A stretch of DNA of 29,506 nt from assembly GCA_943704525.1 (NCBI GenBank), contig CALSCQ010002658.1, positions 1 through 29,506 of the forward strand, written 5' to 3'. Each line of letters opens with the position of its first letter. The stretch's first letter is position 1. Source of the DNA: Pigoraptor vietnamica (Eukaryota > Opisthokonta > Filasterea). The notes beneath the pieces are model-generated. The model ran no database searches. It saw only the letters and a list, made by a program, of their open reading frames with translations, and was not told the DNA's origin. Positions 10,349 through 21,427 of the stretch are shown here, in pieces. A program made the translations under genes and the position numbers.

Positions 10349-12808
10349 TCACGACGGCAAATACTGACGAAAGCCCCGCACGGCAACGGCCACAAGGGCC
10401 ACCACGTGACCCACCTCGACGGCGACCGCCTTGTACATGTTGCTTGCCGTATCAATGAGCGACAGTGGCCGTCGCCCTGCCGCGCCATCGGCCACTTCGC
10501 CAGTGTCGCCGTCCCCGTCGTCCACAATCAAGATACCCTGCGGAGGCACAGCGTCTCAGTCGCATTTCGAAAACGCGCTGCAACACGCACAGCTGGCACA
10601 CGAATAGGCGCCCAACGTACCACATTGGCGCGTTGCGGACTGCAGGCGGTCAACTCGGCGCCCGATGGGGAGGACGCGACAGGCGGCATCATCTCCGCAG
10701 TACTTCGCTGCGCAAACGATTCGACGCGGCGATGGATGGCGAAGCCGCCGCTGCGGGGCGGGCTCCGCAGCGCTGCGCGGTGCAGCGACGGAGGGCGCTG
10801 TGCGGCGGCAGTTGCGGGCGTGTGGCTTGCTTTCGGCGGCGACAGCACGTCGTCCAAGCGGCGTCGCTTGGCCTCCGGGGTGGCGCCCCCTTCCTCCGCC
10901 CGTGGCGGTCCTCCACCGGGCACCGCATCCACCCTGGCCGCGGCAACCGGAGACGGCACAACGCACGCGCCGCCGCCAGCAACGCGCCGCTCAAAGTCAA
11001 GGAGCGACCGCCGCGAGCGTCCCGCAATTCCGCGCAGCGACGGGTCCACGCGGAGCACGGGGTGGTCGGTGGCCGCACCTGCCGCGCTCGGCGGGGGCGC
11101 TTGCGGCAGGGGATTAGGAGCGGGGGGGGCGGCGCGGGTGACGGGGAGACGCAGGTCATCGACGTGCCACTCGAGGCCGACAGGGCCGTACGTGCGCAGG
11201 GCGGCGGTGTCTCCGCCCGCCGGGAGCGCGGCGCGGAAGGGGTACAATGGGGCGAGGAAAGGGTGCGCGAGGGCGCGGCTGGGGGACACGCGCAGCGCCG
11301 GGTTCGGCTGCAAGAGGGCGTCCATGAAGCTGCGCGGAAGGGGAAAGGTAAGCGAATCGCACGCACAGTGCAGGTGCGCAAGAAAGAACGACAGCCTGCA
11401 CGCGAAGGGCCCGCACAACCATCCGTCACAACCGTCCCGTCACAAACGCCCACCTGAGAAAGCCAAAGTCACGTGACTCGAGCGCGGCCGACAGGCGACC
11501 GATGCGTGCCGCGTGGCCCTCCATCGTCGGCGGCGGCGCATCCGGGGCGGCGACAAACGGCGACAGTTCCCCCGCGAACATGCCCTGCGCAAAGGGCTCC
11601 GCGGGCAGCGGTCCCAGCAGCGACGCCATTCGCGACGCAACCCCGCGCCGGTCCTCCGCCATGAAGAGGGGCCGCCCGGACGACAGCTCGGCGAGGATGC
11701 AGCCGGCCGACCACACGTCGATGCGCGTGCCGAAAGGAAGGCCCCAGAGCACCTCCGGCGCGCGGTACACGAGGGACTGCACCTCAAAGTCGCAGTGGTA
11801 GGCGTCCGTGTCCGCCGCCGTCGCGCGCATGGCGTTTCCAAAGTCAATAACGCGCAGCCGCGGAAAGGGCGACGGGCACGCGCCGGTGGGCGTCGCACCC
11901 GCGGCGTAGGGAAACCCCCGCGCGTACGACAGCTCGACCATGACATTCTCCGGCTTGAGATCCGCGTGCATCATCCCGATCGACTCGAAGAACGCAAGGC
12001 TTGCGAGCAGCTGCGCGGCGACGCTCCGCAGTGCGTCCATGCGGCGGTGCGCGTCTGCCGGTGCGGGCGCAGCGAGGGGTGGTGCGCCGGGCTCGTGCCC
12101 AAACAGCTGCATGAGGCCGCGCGGCGACATGAGGTCGAACACGAGGCACACGCTCTCGTCGCACGCGACGGCGTCCCGCAGCGCAATGACGCCGTACGCG
12201 CACGTCGGATCGAACATGTTGACGGTGCGCAGCCGCGACGCCTCGTGGAGGCCGATGAGCGCAAACTCGCCGCGCATGACCTTGATGGCGACGTTGCCGC
12301 GGGGGTCGAAGCCCGCGACGCAGTCGGGGCTGTGCGCGCCGCCCGTCGCAATCGCGGGGTCGTCCGGCGTCACGTGTCGCCACGGCGCGCAGCACCGGCG
12401 GAAGAGGTCGACGCCGCGGTGCGTCTGCGAGAACGTGCCGCGCCCGATTTCCTCGCACACTCGGTAGCGCCCGGCCAGCAGCGAGCCGCACCCGGGCGTC
12501 CGCGTGTCCGCGCGCACGCCATGAGAGGGGCTGTCCGCATGCGCCCTTGCTTCCTCTGGTCGCGAGTTATTCGACTGCCTCTTGCTCTCCACGTGCATGC
12601 GCGCGTGCAGAAGGCCGAGGCCGGCCGTCGCGCACGCATTCACGTTGATGCACGGGGGACGCGTGACGGCGCCCCATTCCCACGCCGGTTCATCGCACGC
12701 GCGCTCGCACGCAGCCGTCGCCTGTCGCGGGCGGTGCGTCGAGGGCGCCGGGCGCGAGAAAGCGCTGCGGCGGCGTTGCACCGCAGTCGCATCTCGCCGT
12801 TCCGTCAT
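10349..12808 (-). CDS. DYRK/HIPK-like CMGC protein kinase, 750 aa
   Basis: Exons in transcription order: 12808-11454, 11329-10621, 10537-10349. The N-terminal 110 residues are basic and low in complexity. The kinase domain starts near residue 113. Features include IGRGTFSQ (121-128), AIK (Lys176), HADLKPENVM (281-290), IDFGNA (321-326), YRAPEVLWGLPFG (348-360) and WSAGCIL. The HADLKPEN and YRAPE wording with no regular Thr-x-Tyr loop is typical of DYRK and HIPK, dual-specificity or Ser/Thr kinases of CMGC. Intron 1 (11330-11453) splits subdomains X and XI; splicing gives FGFLSFMDALLQPN and the closing ALAHPFL. Intron 2 (10538-10620, 83 nt, GTACGT...CCGCAG) is less certain. Unspliced, the protein would stop at 10528 (718 aa); spliced, it gains a 62-residue tail starting GILIVDDGDGD with a mildly hydrophobic segment. 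The C-terminal third is Pro/Ala/Arg-rich and probably disordered. Confidence 0.8.
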
Positions 12809-13131
12809 GACGCCGTGAGCCGCACCGGGCGGCCCTCAGGGTGCGCGCATATCCATCCACAGAGCAAACGTGTGTGTGCGTCGAATGTCAATGTGTGTGT
12901 GCGCGCTATGGCTCCAAGAGACTGGCAACAACGACAGCAGCGCGGAGAGAGAAGGGAGAAAGCGGCGCGCAATGGCAGCCACACATCAGACAACGGCCGA
13001 GATCTCGGCGAGAGGGGCGCTGTCACCACTTTCTTCGTGACGCAACGCGAATCACGCGAATGCACGCACGTGCGCCTGTTGAAAACTGACAAAGATTGGC
13101 GCCATTTGTCCCTGCGCTGTTCACTCGGAGC
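12809..13131. promoter_or_regulatory. Divergent promoter region between the DYRK-like kinase and the Rad7-like gene
   Basis: The 323 bp separate two start codons that point away from each other, so both promoters must lie here. I see no TATA box. A TTGGCGCCATTT word at 13096-13107 is E2F-like and lies 25-36 bp before the Rad7-like ATG. Short GTGTG runs occur at 12870-12905. No coding sequence is recognised. Confidence 0.55.
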
Positions 13132-14222
13132 ATGGGGCCGCCGCAGCGAGGAAAGCGCCGCCGGGAACAGGAGACGCCCGAGAACGGCGAGGATGGGGCG
13201 TCCGCAGGTGCGTGCTGTCTGTCGCACAACGGGCTCTGCGGGTTGTCGCTGTCTGTCGCGCCATGGGCTCTGCGAGTTGTCGCTGTCTGTCGCGCCATGG
13301 GCTCTGCGAGTTGTCGCTGTCTGTCGCGCCATGGGCTCTGCGAGTTGTCGCTGTCTGTCGCGCCATGGGCTCTGCGGGTTTCGTTCGTTGGCGCAGATCA
13401 TCTCACTTTGCTGTGTGCATATTCTGGGCTAGTGAGGGGCGAGGGTGGTCCTACGCGAAGGGCGCGCACTGCGAATGCGGCGGCTGCGAGCAGTGCGAGT
13501 GCTGGCGCAGGCCCAAGCGGCGCGTGTGCCGTTCGCAGGAAGAGGAGGCGTGGCAGTGGTGGCGCACCTTCGTCAGGATCAGACAGCGACTTTGAAGCAC
13601 CGCGCCGTCCGCCAGCATATCGCGCCCACAGCGGCGCGCAAGGCAACGCGGGGGGAAGTGGTGCAAACGGGGCGGGCGACGCGAACGGGTGGCCGCGCGG
13701 GCGCTCGCGTGGAGGCCATGCAGCGGGCAGTGCAGCGGGGAGTGCAAGTGCGCCGGCCGGTGGCCCAACGCAGGGCGCACTTCCGGCGGCGGTGGCCGGT
13801 GCGAGGGGTCCACGGCGTGTCCCCCGCACGTGGGAGGACATGTCGCGGTTTGCGAGGCCGACGTCGCCGCCACTGCAGCGTGCGGAGCCCGAGAGTGCCC
13901 CGCCTGCGTCTCAGGCGGCGCGCGGTGCGTCGAGTGCGAAGGAACGGCCGCGCGCAAAGCGTTCGCGTGCAGGGCCGAAGGATCCGCGGCGGGCGGTCAT
14001 GTACATGCAGCCGCAGTCGCTGCAGGACCTGTGCGTGAACTACGTGTGCGCGAACATCGAGGGCGTGGACAGCTTTGGGCCCATTGGGACGGAGCTGCAG
14101 GTGCGCATCTGCCGGCGGCTTGCGCGGATTGGGCGCATGAACGAGGACACGCTGCGGCTGTTCCTTGGCGGTGATATCGAGGAGCTGCACATTGCCAACG
14201 GGACGAGTGGGTGGCGCATGAT

Positions 14223-14257
<35 letters not shown>

Positions 14258-15675
14258 CGTGTGCGTGTGTGTGTGTGTGTGCGTGTGCGTGTGCGTGTGC
14301 GTGTGTGTGTGTGTCTCGATTGTGCGCGTGCAGCCGGGCTAAGCGTATATGCTGCAGTCATCGCATGGCGGTAGAAGGCGTGGGTATGCACGCGCGCACG
14401 TGGAGTAGCTCTTACGTAGTGCTGACGCCTGGTTTGCAGGCCTCCCTGTATCCGCCCTCCAGCTCATCCCTGCGCTGTGCCCGCGGCTGCGGCGCCTGAC
14501 GATGGCGGGCTGCGGGCGCGCGGATGACGCCGTCGTGGACATGCTCGCGACGCACTGTCCGGACCTCGAGGAAGTCGCGCTGCACGAGACATACTTGGTG
14601 GGCCTCTGTCTGGCGATGGACACACGTCGTTGATTCAGAGTTGAACCGCGCTCTTGCTATTGTTCGCGTGTGCGTGCTAGGCTGCTGCTGCTTACGGCAT
14701 GCTTGCGTGCGGCGGGCTGTCTTACTGGAGCTTCCGGTCGCCGTGCAGGTGACGGACGATCCGCTCGTGCGGCTGTTCACGGCGCACCCCAACCTGACGT
14801 CTTTCGCCCTCTCTTGGGCGCACGTGCTGCGCGGTGATGCGATCACAGCACTATGCGGCAACTGCGCGAACATACGCTCGCTTGAACTGCGTCGGTGCGG
14901 CGGCATCGGCGACGCGTCGCTTGCGTGCCTCCCATCCCTGACGCACCTAGAGTCGCTTGCTTTCGAAGCGCCCGTCGGGCTCACGGACGAGGGCCTGGTG
15001 GCGGCTCTCGCGGAGTGTGCGCCGCGCCTGCGCGTCCTCGAACTTTCGGACGTGCAAGACGTGACCGAGGCCGGTTTCCAGCGCGCGCTGGAGGGGTGCA
15101 GGGCGCTCGAGTCGCTTGTGCTCGACTGCAGCCCCCACGTGACGGATGCGTGCGTGGTGCCTGTCGTGGACCGCAATCCGTCGCTTGCGCGGCTCAGCCT
15201 GCGAAACTGCGTTCTTGTGACCAAGGTGACCGTTCATGCGCTCGCAAGCGCCCCCTGCCGCGCCAAGCTCACGCACGTCGGCCTCGGGGGGCTGTCGGCC
15301 GTCAGCGCAGAGTCGATCGACGCGTTCGTCCAGGGCACCCCGTCGGATGATGCCGCGGACGGGGACGCCGGTGCTGGCGACGACGCCCAGTGGCAGCGGT
15401 GGGAACGGCGGGCGCGTCGGGCCGCGAAGGGCAAGGGCCGTGCGTCCGAGCGCGACGCCGTGCAGGGCCTCCACGCCCTCCGCGAACTGGACCTGTCGTG
15501 GGTGCGTGACATCACGGACGAGACGGTAACTCGCGTGCTCGATGGGTGTCCGGCGGTGCGCCGTCTCCTGCTGTGGGGCTGCAGCGCCGTCACGCCGGAC
15601 ATGGCGCTCGCGGTGGCGTGGCGCCGCGGCGTCGAAGTTGTGGGGGCGTTGCGCCGCGGTGACGGCACGGATTAG
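13132..15675 (+). CDS. RAD7: Rad7-like leucine-rich-repeat DNA-repair protein, 644 aa
   Basis: Exons: 13132-13207, 13433-14206, 14440-14597, 14749-15675. They join in frame to 644 codons plus TAG. The N-terminal 210 residues are basic, Gly/Ala/Ser-rich and probably disordered, with a KRRR-type nuclear signal near residue 9. The diagnostic block at about 214-270 (QPQSLQDLCVNYV, then SFGPIG, RICRRLARIGRMNEDTLRLF) matches the segment of fungal and plant Rad7 before its repeats. From about 270 to 635 there are amino-acid-type LRRs such as RLRRLTMAGCGRADDAVVDM and LRELDLSWVRDITDETV. In yeast, Rad7 works with Rad16 in global-genome nucleotide excision repair and in a cullin-elongin E3 ligase. Junctions restore repeats: A+GC gives Ser in NGTSLPVSALQL. 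A charged insert sits inside the repeats at about 525-560. Intron 1 carries a 34-bp minisatellite and intron 2 a GT tract. Other LRR/AMN1-type F-box relatives are possible. Confidence 0.77.
13211..13380. repeat. 34-bp minisatellite in intron 1 of the Rad7-like gene, about 5 copies
   Basis: Tandem copies share the core CTGTCTGTCGCGCCATGGGC followed by TCTGCGRGTTGTCG. Three central copies are identical, while the first has CACAAC in place of CGCCAT. The array fills most of the 225-nt intron 13208-13432. The period is not a multiple of three and the array has no in-frame stop, so a 75-codon insertion is possible if it is retained. Confidence 0.93.
14223..14313. repeat. (GT)n/(GTGC)n microsatellite in intron 2 of the Rad7-like gene
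   Basis: GT repeats with GC interruptions start 16 nt after the donor at 14207, inside the 233-nt intron 14207-14439. The sense strand carries GT. Confidence 0.95.
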
Positions 15676-15957
15676 GCGGGCGATGCGGTGTTGACCAACG
15701 CCATATTGGACCGACTGTGACGCCCAAGTAATGAATAGACGCGCCCTTGTGCGTCCACTCGCGCAAAGTCCACGAACATCACCGAGAGCCATCGTTTGCG
15801 CCCTCGCACTTCCAGCCGCCTTCCACGGCGCCAATGCTTTCCCGGCGCCTATATTGCATGGGCCCGCTGGCAGCGTCTGCGGCACACATTGGCTAGAAAG
15901 GTTGTGTTACACATCCATCCGCGCACGCCCGCATTTTACTGCACTCGCGCCGCACCC
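15676..15957. other. Convergent intergenic spacer between the Rad7-like and myosin genes
   Basis: The 282 bp must hold both 3' UTRs and polyadenylation sites. I see no canonical AATAAA and no coding sequence. Confidence 0.5.
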
Positions 15958-18900
15958 TCACGGCGTAAAGTGCACGACGGCCTGCTCCTTCTTGAGCAGC
16001 TTGAACACGCTCTCCTTCCCCTCGGGCTTCGGATTCGGCGCAAACGTCAGCGAGACGTCCGTTCCCGCGCCCCCCTTGGCGTCCCGGCTGTTGTTGTACA
16101 CGATCCGGTCCTCAAAGCGCACGGGGATCTGCCGGTTGTACTGGCGCTGCATCAGCATGAATATCACCGTCGCCAGCTCGCTCACGCGCTCCTCGCCGCT
16201 CACGCCGCAGTCGATGACGACGTCGCGCTCGGGGGCGGCCATGTGGATCACGAGGTACGCGTCGCGCTGGTGGCTCATCGCAATGCCCTGAACCCCCTGC
16301 AGCGGAATGCCGACCTGCGCGGGCACGCAAGTAGCGGTTAGAGAGGACATGCAGGGGACGACACCAGCGCGCTTATGTAGCTCCGAGCCGCTCCCCCCCC
16401 CCACACACACATCCCTCTCTCCACTCCAATCGGGGGCACAAATCGCGCACATGCGCGCAGCCACAGCGACATCTTGTGCCCACCCATCACTCCCTAACAC
16501 ACCCCCCCCCACACACACACACACACACCCCTCCCCTCACTCCCTCGTGCGCACCAATCGCGCGCAAATTGCACCTTCTTGATCTTGTACTTCTTTGGGT
16601 CGTACTTGTAAATGTTCTGCTCCGTGACAATGATCGTGCGCAGCTGCGGCTTGCCCTTCGGATTGACCTTGATCACGTCGTCGGCAAACTCAATCTGCGT
16701 GTCGTTGTACTTTTGGAACAGCAGCTGCACCGCGTCGTGGAACTGCTGCCGGCGCGTGTTGTTCGACTCCATCCCGAGGTAGTCGCCCTTGAAGCGCCGC
16801 CCGCACACCCAGGGCTTGTTGCCCTTGAACAGGTCTGCGCAGCACGCCCCGTCAGCGCCCCTTTCCCCACCTCAACAACCCCATTCCAAAACTGCGAGGG
16901 ACGCCGTGCACCGCAACACACCGACAAAATTCGAACGATGCAAGCACCCCGCGACCCACCGTAAGCCTGGATCTTCTGGCGCATGAGGGCGCGCTCCTCC
17001 TCCGTCAGCGAAAGGACCTTGGCGCGGCCCCACCAGACAAGGTGGATCTTGGCCACATAGGCCTCAATGGGCGACGACCGCCCCTGCCGCAGCTGTGCAC
17101 GCACCAACAAAGGTCAGCCCACAGTGGTGGCGTACCCACAGAGGCGCAAAGAGGCAGTGTGGGTCATACAACGCACGACGACAAAGCGGCCATGGCGCAC
17201 AACCACCCACAACGCACCGTGGGGAACGGCGTGCCCTTGCCAAAGTGCGGCTTGGCGTTCGCGACGCCGGCGAAGGCGCGGTTGAGCGCGGCAATGTAGC
17301 GGCGCGAGCGGTGGTTGATGAAGGCCACCTGGATCTTGTTCGCCGCGCGAACCTTGCGCAGCTTGGCCTCGAGCTCGGCACGCTCGGCGCGCATCTGCAC
17401 ACAAGCGCACATCGGACAGCGTGAGTTAAGAGACACATTGGCGCGTCACGTGACAGCGCCGAGGGAATGGCCGACGCACCTGCTCGAGGGCCTGCTTGAA
17501 CCACTTGCGCGTCTTGTAGCCCTTCCAGCGGCGCTGAATTTCAATGACGACCTTGGGCAGCGCAATCGCGCGCTTCTCCTCCATCAAAAACAGCGTCTTT
17601 GCGTTTCGAATGAAGAGCTTCGTCTTGCCGAGGCGGTACTCCTTGGGGTCAATCTGCGCCCGACACAGCCAGTGTTAGACGCACCGCACACGACACGCAC
17701 GCAAGCGCGGTTTCGGCACGCGCACACACCTTGAGCTCGTCGAGGATCGCCTTGATGCCGTCCATGTTCGACCCGCGCCAGATGGGCCACGTGCGCTTGC
17801 TGAGCATCTTGTATCGCGCGAGGCACCGCTCGTACGGCTGGCGGTTGCAGAAGCCCGCGCGGCGCACGCGCACAGTCTCGACAAGGTTGAGGTACCGCAC
17901 CTGCGCAGCAGATGGATGTTGGTGATTGCACGCGACTCAAAGAACAAGAGCGACGTTGAGGGGAAGGAGTGAGAGGCCTAAAGAGGGCGCGCACCTGGTG
18001 CTTGACGCGCTCCTCGTCGAGGTACTGCCCGCGCTTCTGGTCGTTCGACTTGATGCAGCGAATGTAGTGGGGCTGGCATGCGTTGAGCGTCGTGATCAGC
18101 TCCTGCGAGTGGCGAACAGCGAAGATGGGAGGATGGCGTCAGTCGCGCAAAGTGGGAATCGGCATAACGACTCTATTCCGACACGCGGCTGTTATTCACC
18201 TGCACGGCCAGCTTGAACTGCGTGCCCGACGTGAGCGGGCGCTTCATGTCGCGCTGCTGCACTCGCCCAAAAAAAAGGCCGTTCAGCACACGCACAGCAA
18301 CAGTCACACACTGGTAATGACCAAAGTGCCGCACAAATCCGCAATTCCCAAACGAAAAAGAAAGCGAAACCCCTGGCAATGCGCGGCGCACCTTCTGCGC
18401 GGGGAACATGGCCGTGACGAGGCCGTTCTTCGACGTCTGCATGGCGACAATGAGGTCGTGGAAGAGCGAGTCGCGGTTCTTGAAAAGGAAGTGCTCCGCC
18501 TCGTACGTCACGACGCCCGCGTAGTGCTTGATGCGGAACTGCGCGAAATGGGATTGAAGAGAAAGGAGGAGGGAGAGGAACAAAAGTGGACGCGGTCAGC
18601 CAAGGGGACGCGCGGGTGCGACACGTGACCCTGTACCGGCAAGTGGGAGCACACTGCTCACGCGACCGCACACCCACCTTGTCCTTGCCCAGCGTCTTGT
18701 CCTTCGAGAACGACTCAAAGTGCGCGTGCTTCGAAAAGGCGCCGTTGAGCTTGTCGAGGAACGTCTCCGGCGTGCTCTGCGGGCGGGTGGCATTAGATGC
18801 AACTCGACACCAGTGCAGACACGGCATAGACCACCCGGCAATTCCTAAGTGCCAGAGTAACAGCCCACCTGGCCGACCATGCAGGCCTCGTCGAGGAGGG

Positions 18901-21185
18901 CGTAGACGCCAATGGGCGTGTTCTCAAACAGCTCGCAGATGGGCGCGTTGTTGAAGTACTTGATCTCCTCCCACTCGATGCCCTCGCGCACGTACTGCAA
19001 GCGGCCGAATGTGAACCAGCGGACCACGCACGCGGACAATAGGCGCAATAACAGCAAGGACGCACGGCACAAGCACGCACACAACACAAATTGAAAGGAT
19101 CGCGCGCACGCAAGCACGCACACGGCAGACTATCGAAGGCGCCGCACGAACGGCACAAGCACGCACACACAACAGACAGTTTAGGGGATCGCGCGCGCAC
19201 CTCCTCCTGCTCCTGCTTGAGGACGAGCTTGATGAAAAGCTGCTGGAGCTTCTCGTTGCAGAAGTTGATGCAAAACTGCTCAAACGAGTTGTGCTCAAAG
19301 ATCTCAAAGCCGTAAATGTCGAGCACGCCAATCTCCAGCTCGGTGCGCCCAGTGACCACAATCTTGTCGTTGATCTTGCCAACGATCCACGTGAACAGCT
19401 GGTCGTAGAGGCTCTGCGAGGAGCGCGCGCGTGCGTGAGTGCACATGCGCGCGTGGGGAGAAAGGACAGGCAAAAAGTCTGGGGCAGCACGCTCACAAAA
19501 CCAATCGAATCGCGAGACTGTGCAATGCCAACGGAGGAAAGGCACAGGGGAGACGTTTCCACCGCAGCCCACGCACCTTTGCGAGGGAGTCGCGCGTGAA
19601 GATGGCCTGCTTCATGTCGAGGAAGACGTTGATGTTGCCCTCGTGCGACTTGCCGGCGCCCGTGCTGATCGAGCGCGTCACGAGGGCGGCCTCCAGCGCA
19701 CGCGAGTCGCACTCGAGAATGTCCGCAATCGACTTGACGAGGTCCTTCGTCGACACGACGACGGCGTCCACATTCTGCATCCGGGGGGAGGGTGAGCAAA
19801 CGGAGGGACCCGTGCGCGCGGTCCCCATGAAAACAGCTGCACAGGCCCTTCGCGCACCTGCTTCGAGGTGTCCTTGGTGAATTCGACGTTGCCGAGGAGC
19901 AAGATGGCCGCGAGCACGCGCCACACGCTCTGCGTCTCGCTGTCCGACCACCCCAGCGACTTCATGGCCTTGACCACCTGTCACGTGCGCGCCCGAGCGT
20001 GAGGTTCCCAAGCGCACCCACGCTCACACATACACACACACACACCATGCATGCGCATTAAACACTTCGCAATGCGAAACAGAGACAAGCTCCAGGATCG
20101 CACCTCCTTGTAATCTTCGCCGTCGTTGATGGTGTCGACCGTGTTGCACTTTGAGAGGGCGAGGTAAGAGTATTTGGAAGGGTCCGGCTGCAAGCCGAGC
20201 GCCGACAGCTTGTCGCGCTGGCTGAGCAGCTGGTAGAAGATGTGGAAGCTGCGCTCGCCGTCCGCGCGCGTCACCACTCGCGACTTCTCCAGGAGATACT
20301 GCGACACCTTGCCACCGACAGGGGCGCCCGCGCCGTCAAAGTTGATCTCCATGTACCTGCAGCGCACACTCATGAAGTCAGCGGGCTGTGCGTGGCGGTC
20401 ACACACCGGCGAACACGGCTGCGGGGTGGGTGAGTACTCCAGCAACACCCACTTTCCGAACCGGGACGAGTTGTCGTTGCGGAGCGTCTTGGCGTTCCCA
20501 AAGGCCTCGAGGACGGGGTTAGAGTCGAGCAGCTTCTGCTTCACATTGTCGCCGTCGCCGCGCGAGGCGCTAATCTTGGCAATGTACTGCATGAAGATCT
20601 TGGACGCCTCCGTCTGCAGTCACACAAGGATGTGAGCGGCAATGCCAACCCTGCACATGACGCACGTGACCGCACAATCGAACACAAACGCAACGTGTGA
20701 AGTGCCACTACAAAACAAGCGAAGAAGCATGCGCGCACCTTGCCAGCGCCGGACTCGCCGGTGATAATGACGCACTGGTTCCCCTTGGTCTGCAGGAGGT
20801 GGCGGTACGTGTCGTCGCCGAGGGCGTAGATGTGCGGGGGGACCTCGTAGAGGTACATGCCCTTGTATGTCTCCATGATCTTTGGGGTGTAAATGTCCAC
20901 CTTGCGGAAGGGGTTCACGCTCACAATCTGCTCGCCTGTGCGCATGCAGCGGAGAGCAGGGCACAGGCGCAGCGTGAGTCCGCTGTGACAGCCACAGAGT
21001 TTTGAAGATATTGCACACCCATCGCACACGCACACACACGCACACGCACACGCGCGCCACACACCGATGTACGTGTAGATGTGGCCCGCGTCGAAGCGCT
21101 CCTTGAGGTTCTTCATGAACGACTCCTCGGTGACACTGTCGAGCATCACGAAGTCCGTGAGCCCCTCGCCCTTCTTGTTGTTCAT
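15958..21185 (-). CDS. Class I unconventional myosin, short tail without SH3, 1023 aa
   Basis: Eighteen exons in transcription order: 21185-21065, 20935-20739, 20613-20453, 20356-20104, 19977-19858, 19774-19577, 19413-19201, 18994-18869, 18776-18678, 18538-18392, 18256-18200, 18102-17995, 17900-17730, 17653-17480, 17394-17218, 17092-16960, 16834-16575, 16314-15958. The motor has P-loop GESGAGKT (100-107), switch [10 protein letters not shown] (152-160), switch II DIYGFE (382-387) and an actin-binding HYIRCIKSN region. Two IQ-like motifs (about 691-712 and 733-755) would bind calmodulin-type light chains. Residues from about 775 form the basic TH1 membrane-binding tail, ending VVHFTP with no SH3 domain. 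Such motors link actin to membranes in endocytosis and cortical tension. The TEDS position falls at Glu329/Gly330 rather than a clear Ser or Thr. Fourteen of 17 introns are phase 0. Exon 11 has a NAGNAG acceptor. All joins are in frame. Confidence 0.93.
16500..16529. repeat. C-run and (CA)n tract in the last myosin intron
   Basis: A C8 run is followed by CA repeats within the 260-nt intron 16315-16574. A second C-run/CA stretch lies at about 16393-16410. On the gene's sense strand both read as GT and G runs. Confidence 0.88.
19062..19197. repeat. About 85-bp tandem duplication in myosin intron 7
   Basis: CGGCACAAGCACGCACAC followed by an ACA-rich stretch and GGATCGCGCGC occurs twice, starting near 19064 and 19150, within intron 18995-19200. 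On the sense strand the second unit repeats the start of the intron (GTGCGCGCGATCC), so the donor region itself is duplicated inside the intron. Confidence 0.75.
21028..21062. repeat. (CA)n/(CACG)n tract in myosin intron 1
   Basis: On the sense strand this reads GTGTGTGG followed by GT/GTGC repeats starting directly at the 5' splice site at 21064. The intron is 129 nt. Confidence 0.88.
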
Positions 21186-21427
21186 CCTCGGTCGTCGCCG
21201 CGCCCGGCAGCGCTCGCCCCAACACTGGCCACTACTGTCTCTTGCAAAAGTTCTGCAAGGTGCTCGCGCACACACACACACACAACGCCAACTGCGGGAG
21301 AAGGAGAATCACGGCCGCTTTTTTGAGCAGTGCCCACGCAGCTTTTTGCGTGGGGTAAACAATGTCACACTAAGCGAGATCTCGGCTAAACTGTGGCAGA
21401 GAAGTAACAGTGTTACGCTTCATTTTG
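21186..21427. other. Spacer between the RAF-like kinase stop and the myosin start
   Basis: The 242 bp must hold the kinase 3' end and the myosin promoter, since both genes run leftwards. A short CA tract lies at about 21268-21283. No TATA box is obvious on the minus strand. Confidence 0.5.

Noticed and set aside
10528-10537. Ending the DYRK-like kinase at the TGA at 10528
   Set aside because: It is possible, but the alternative with an 83-nt intron uses good splice sites, keeps frame and gives a coding-like tail, so the spliced form was preferred with reduced confidence.
10406-11476. 356- and 330-codon plus-strand ORFs
   Set aside because: They lie opposite kinase exons 2 and 3 and have only low-complexity Arg/Ala composition.
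13211-13380. CRISPR-like array
   Set aside because: Copies abut with no unique spacers and lie in a spliceosomal intron of a eukaryotic gene, so this is a minisatellite.
11513-13432. Long 639-codon plus-strand ORF and other long frames opposite the kinase
   Set aside because: It overlaps the DYRK-like kinase on the other strand, is extremely Arg/Ala/Gly-rich and has no motif. GC-rich third positions of the real gene remove stops from the antisense frames.
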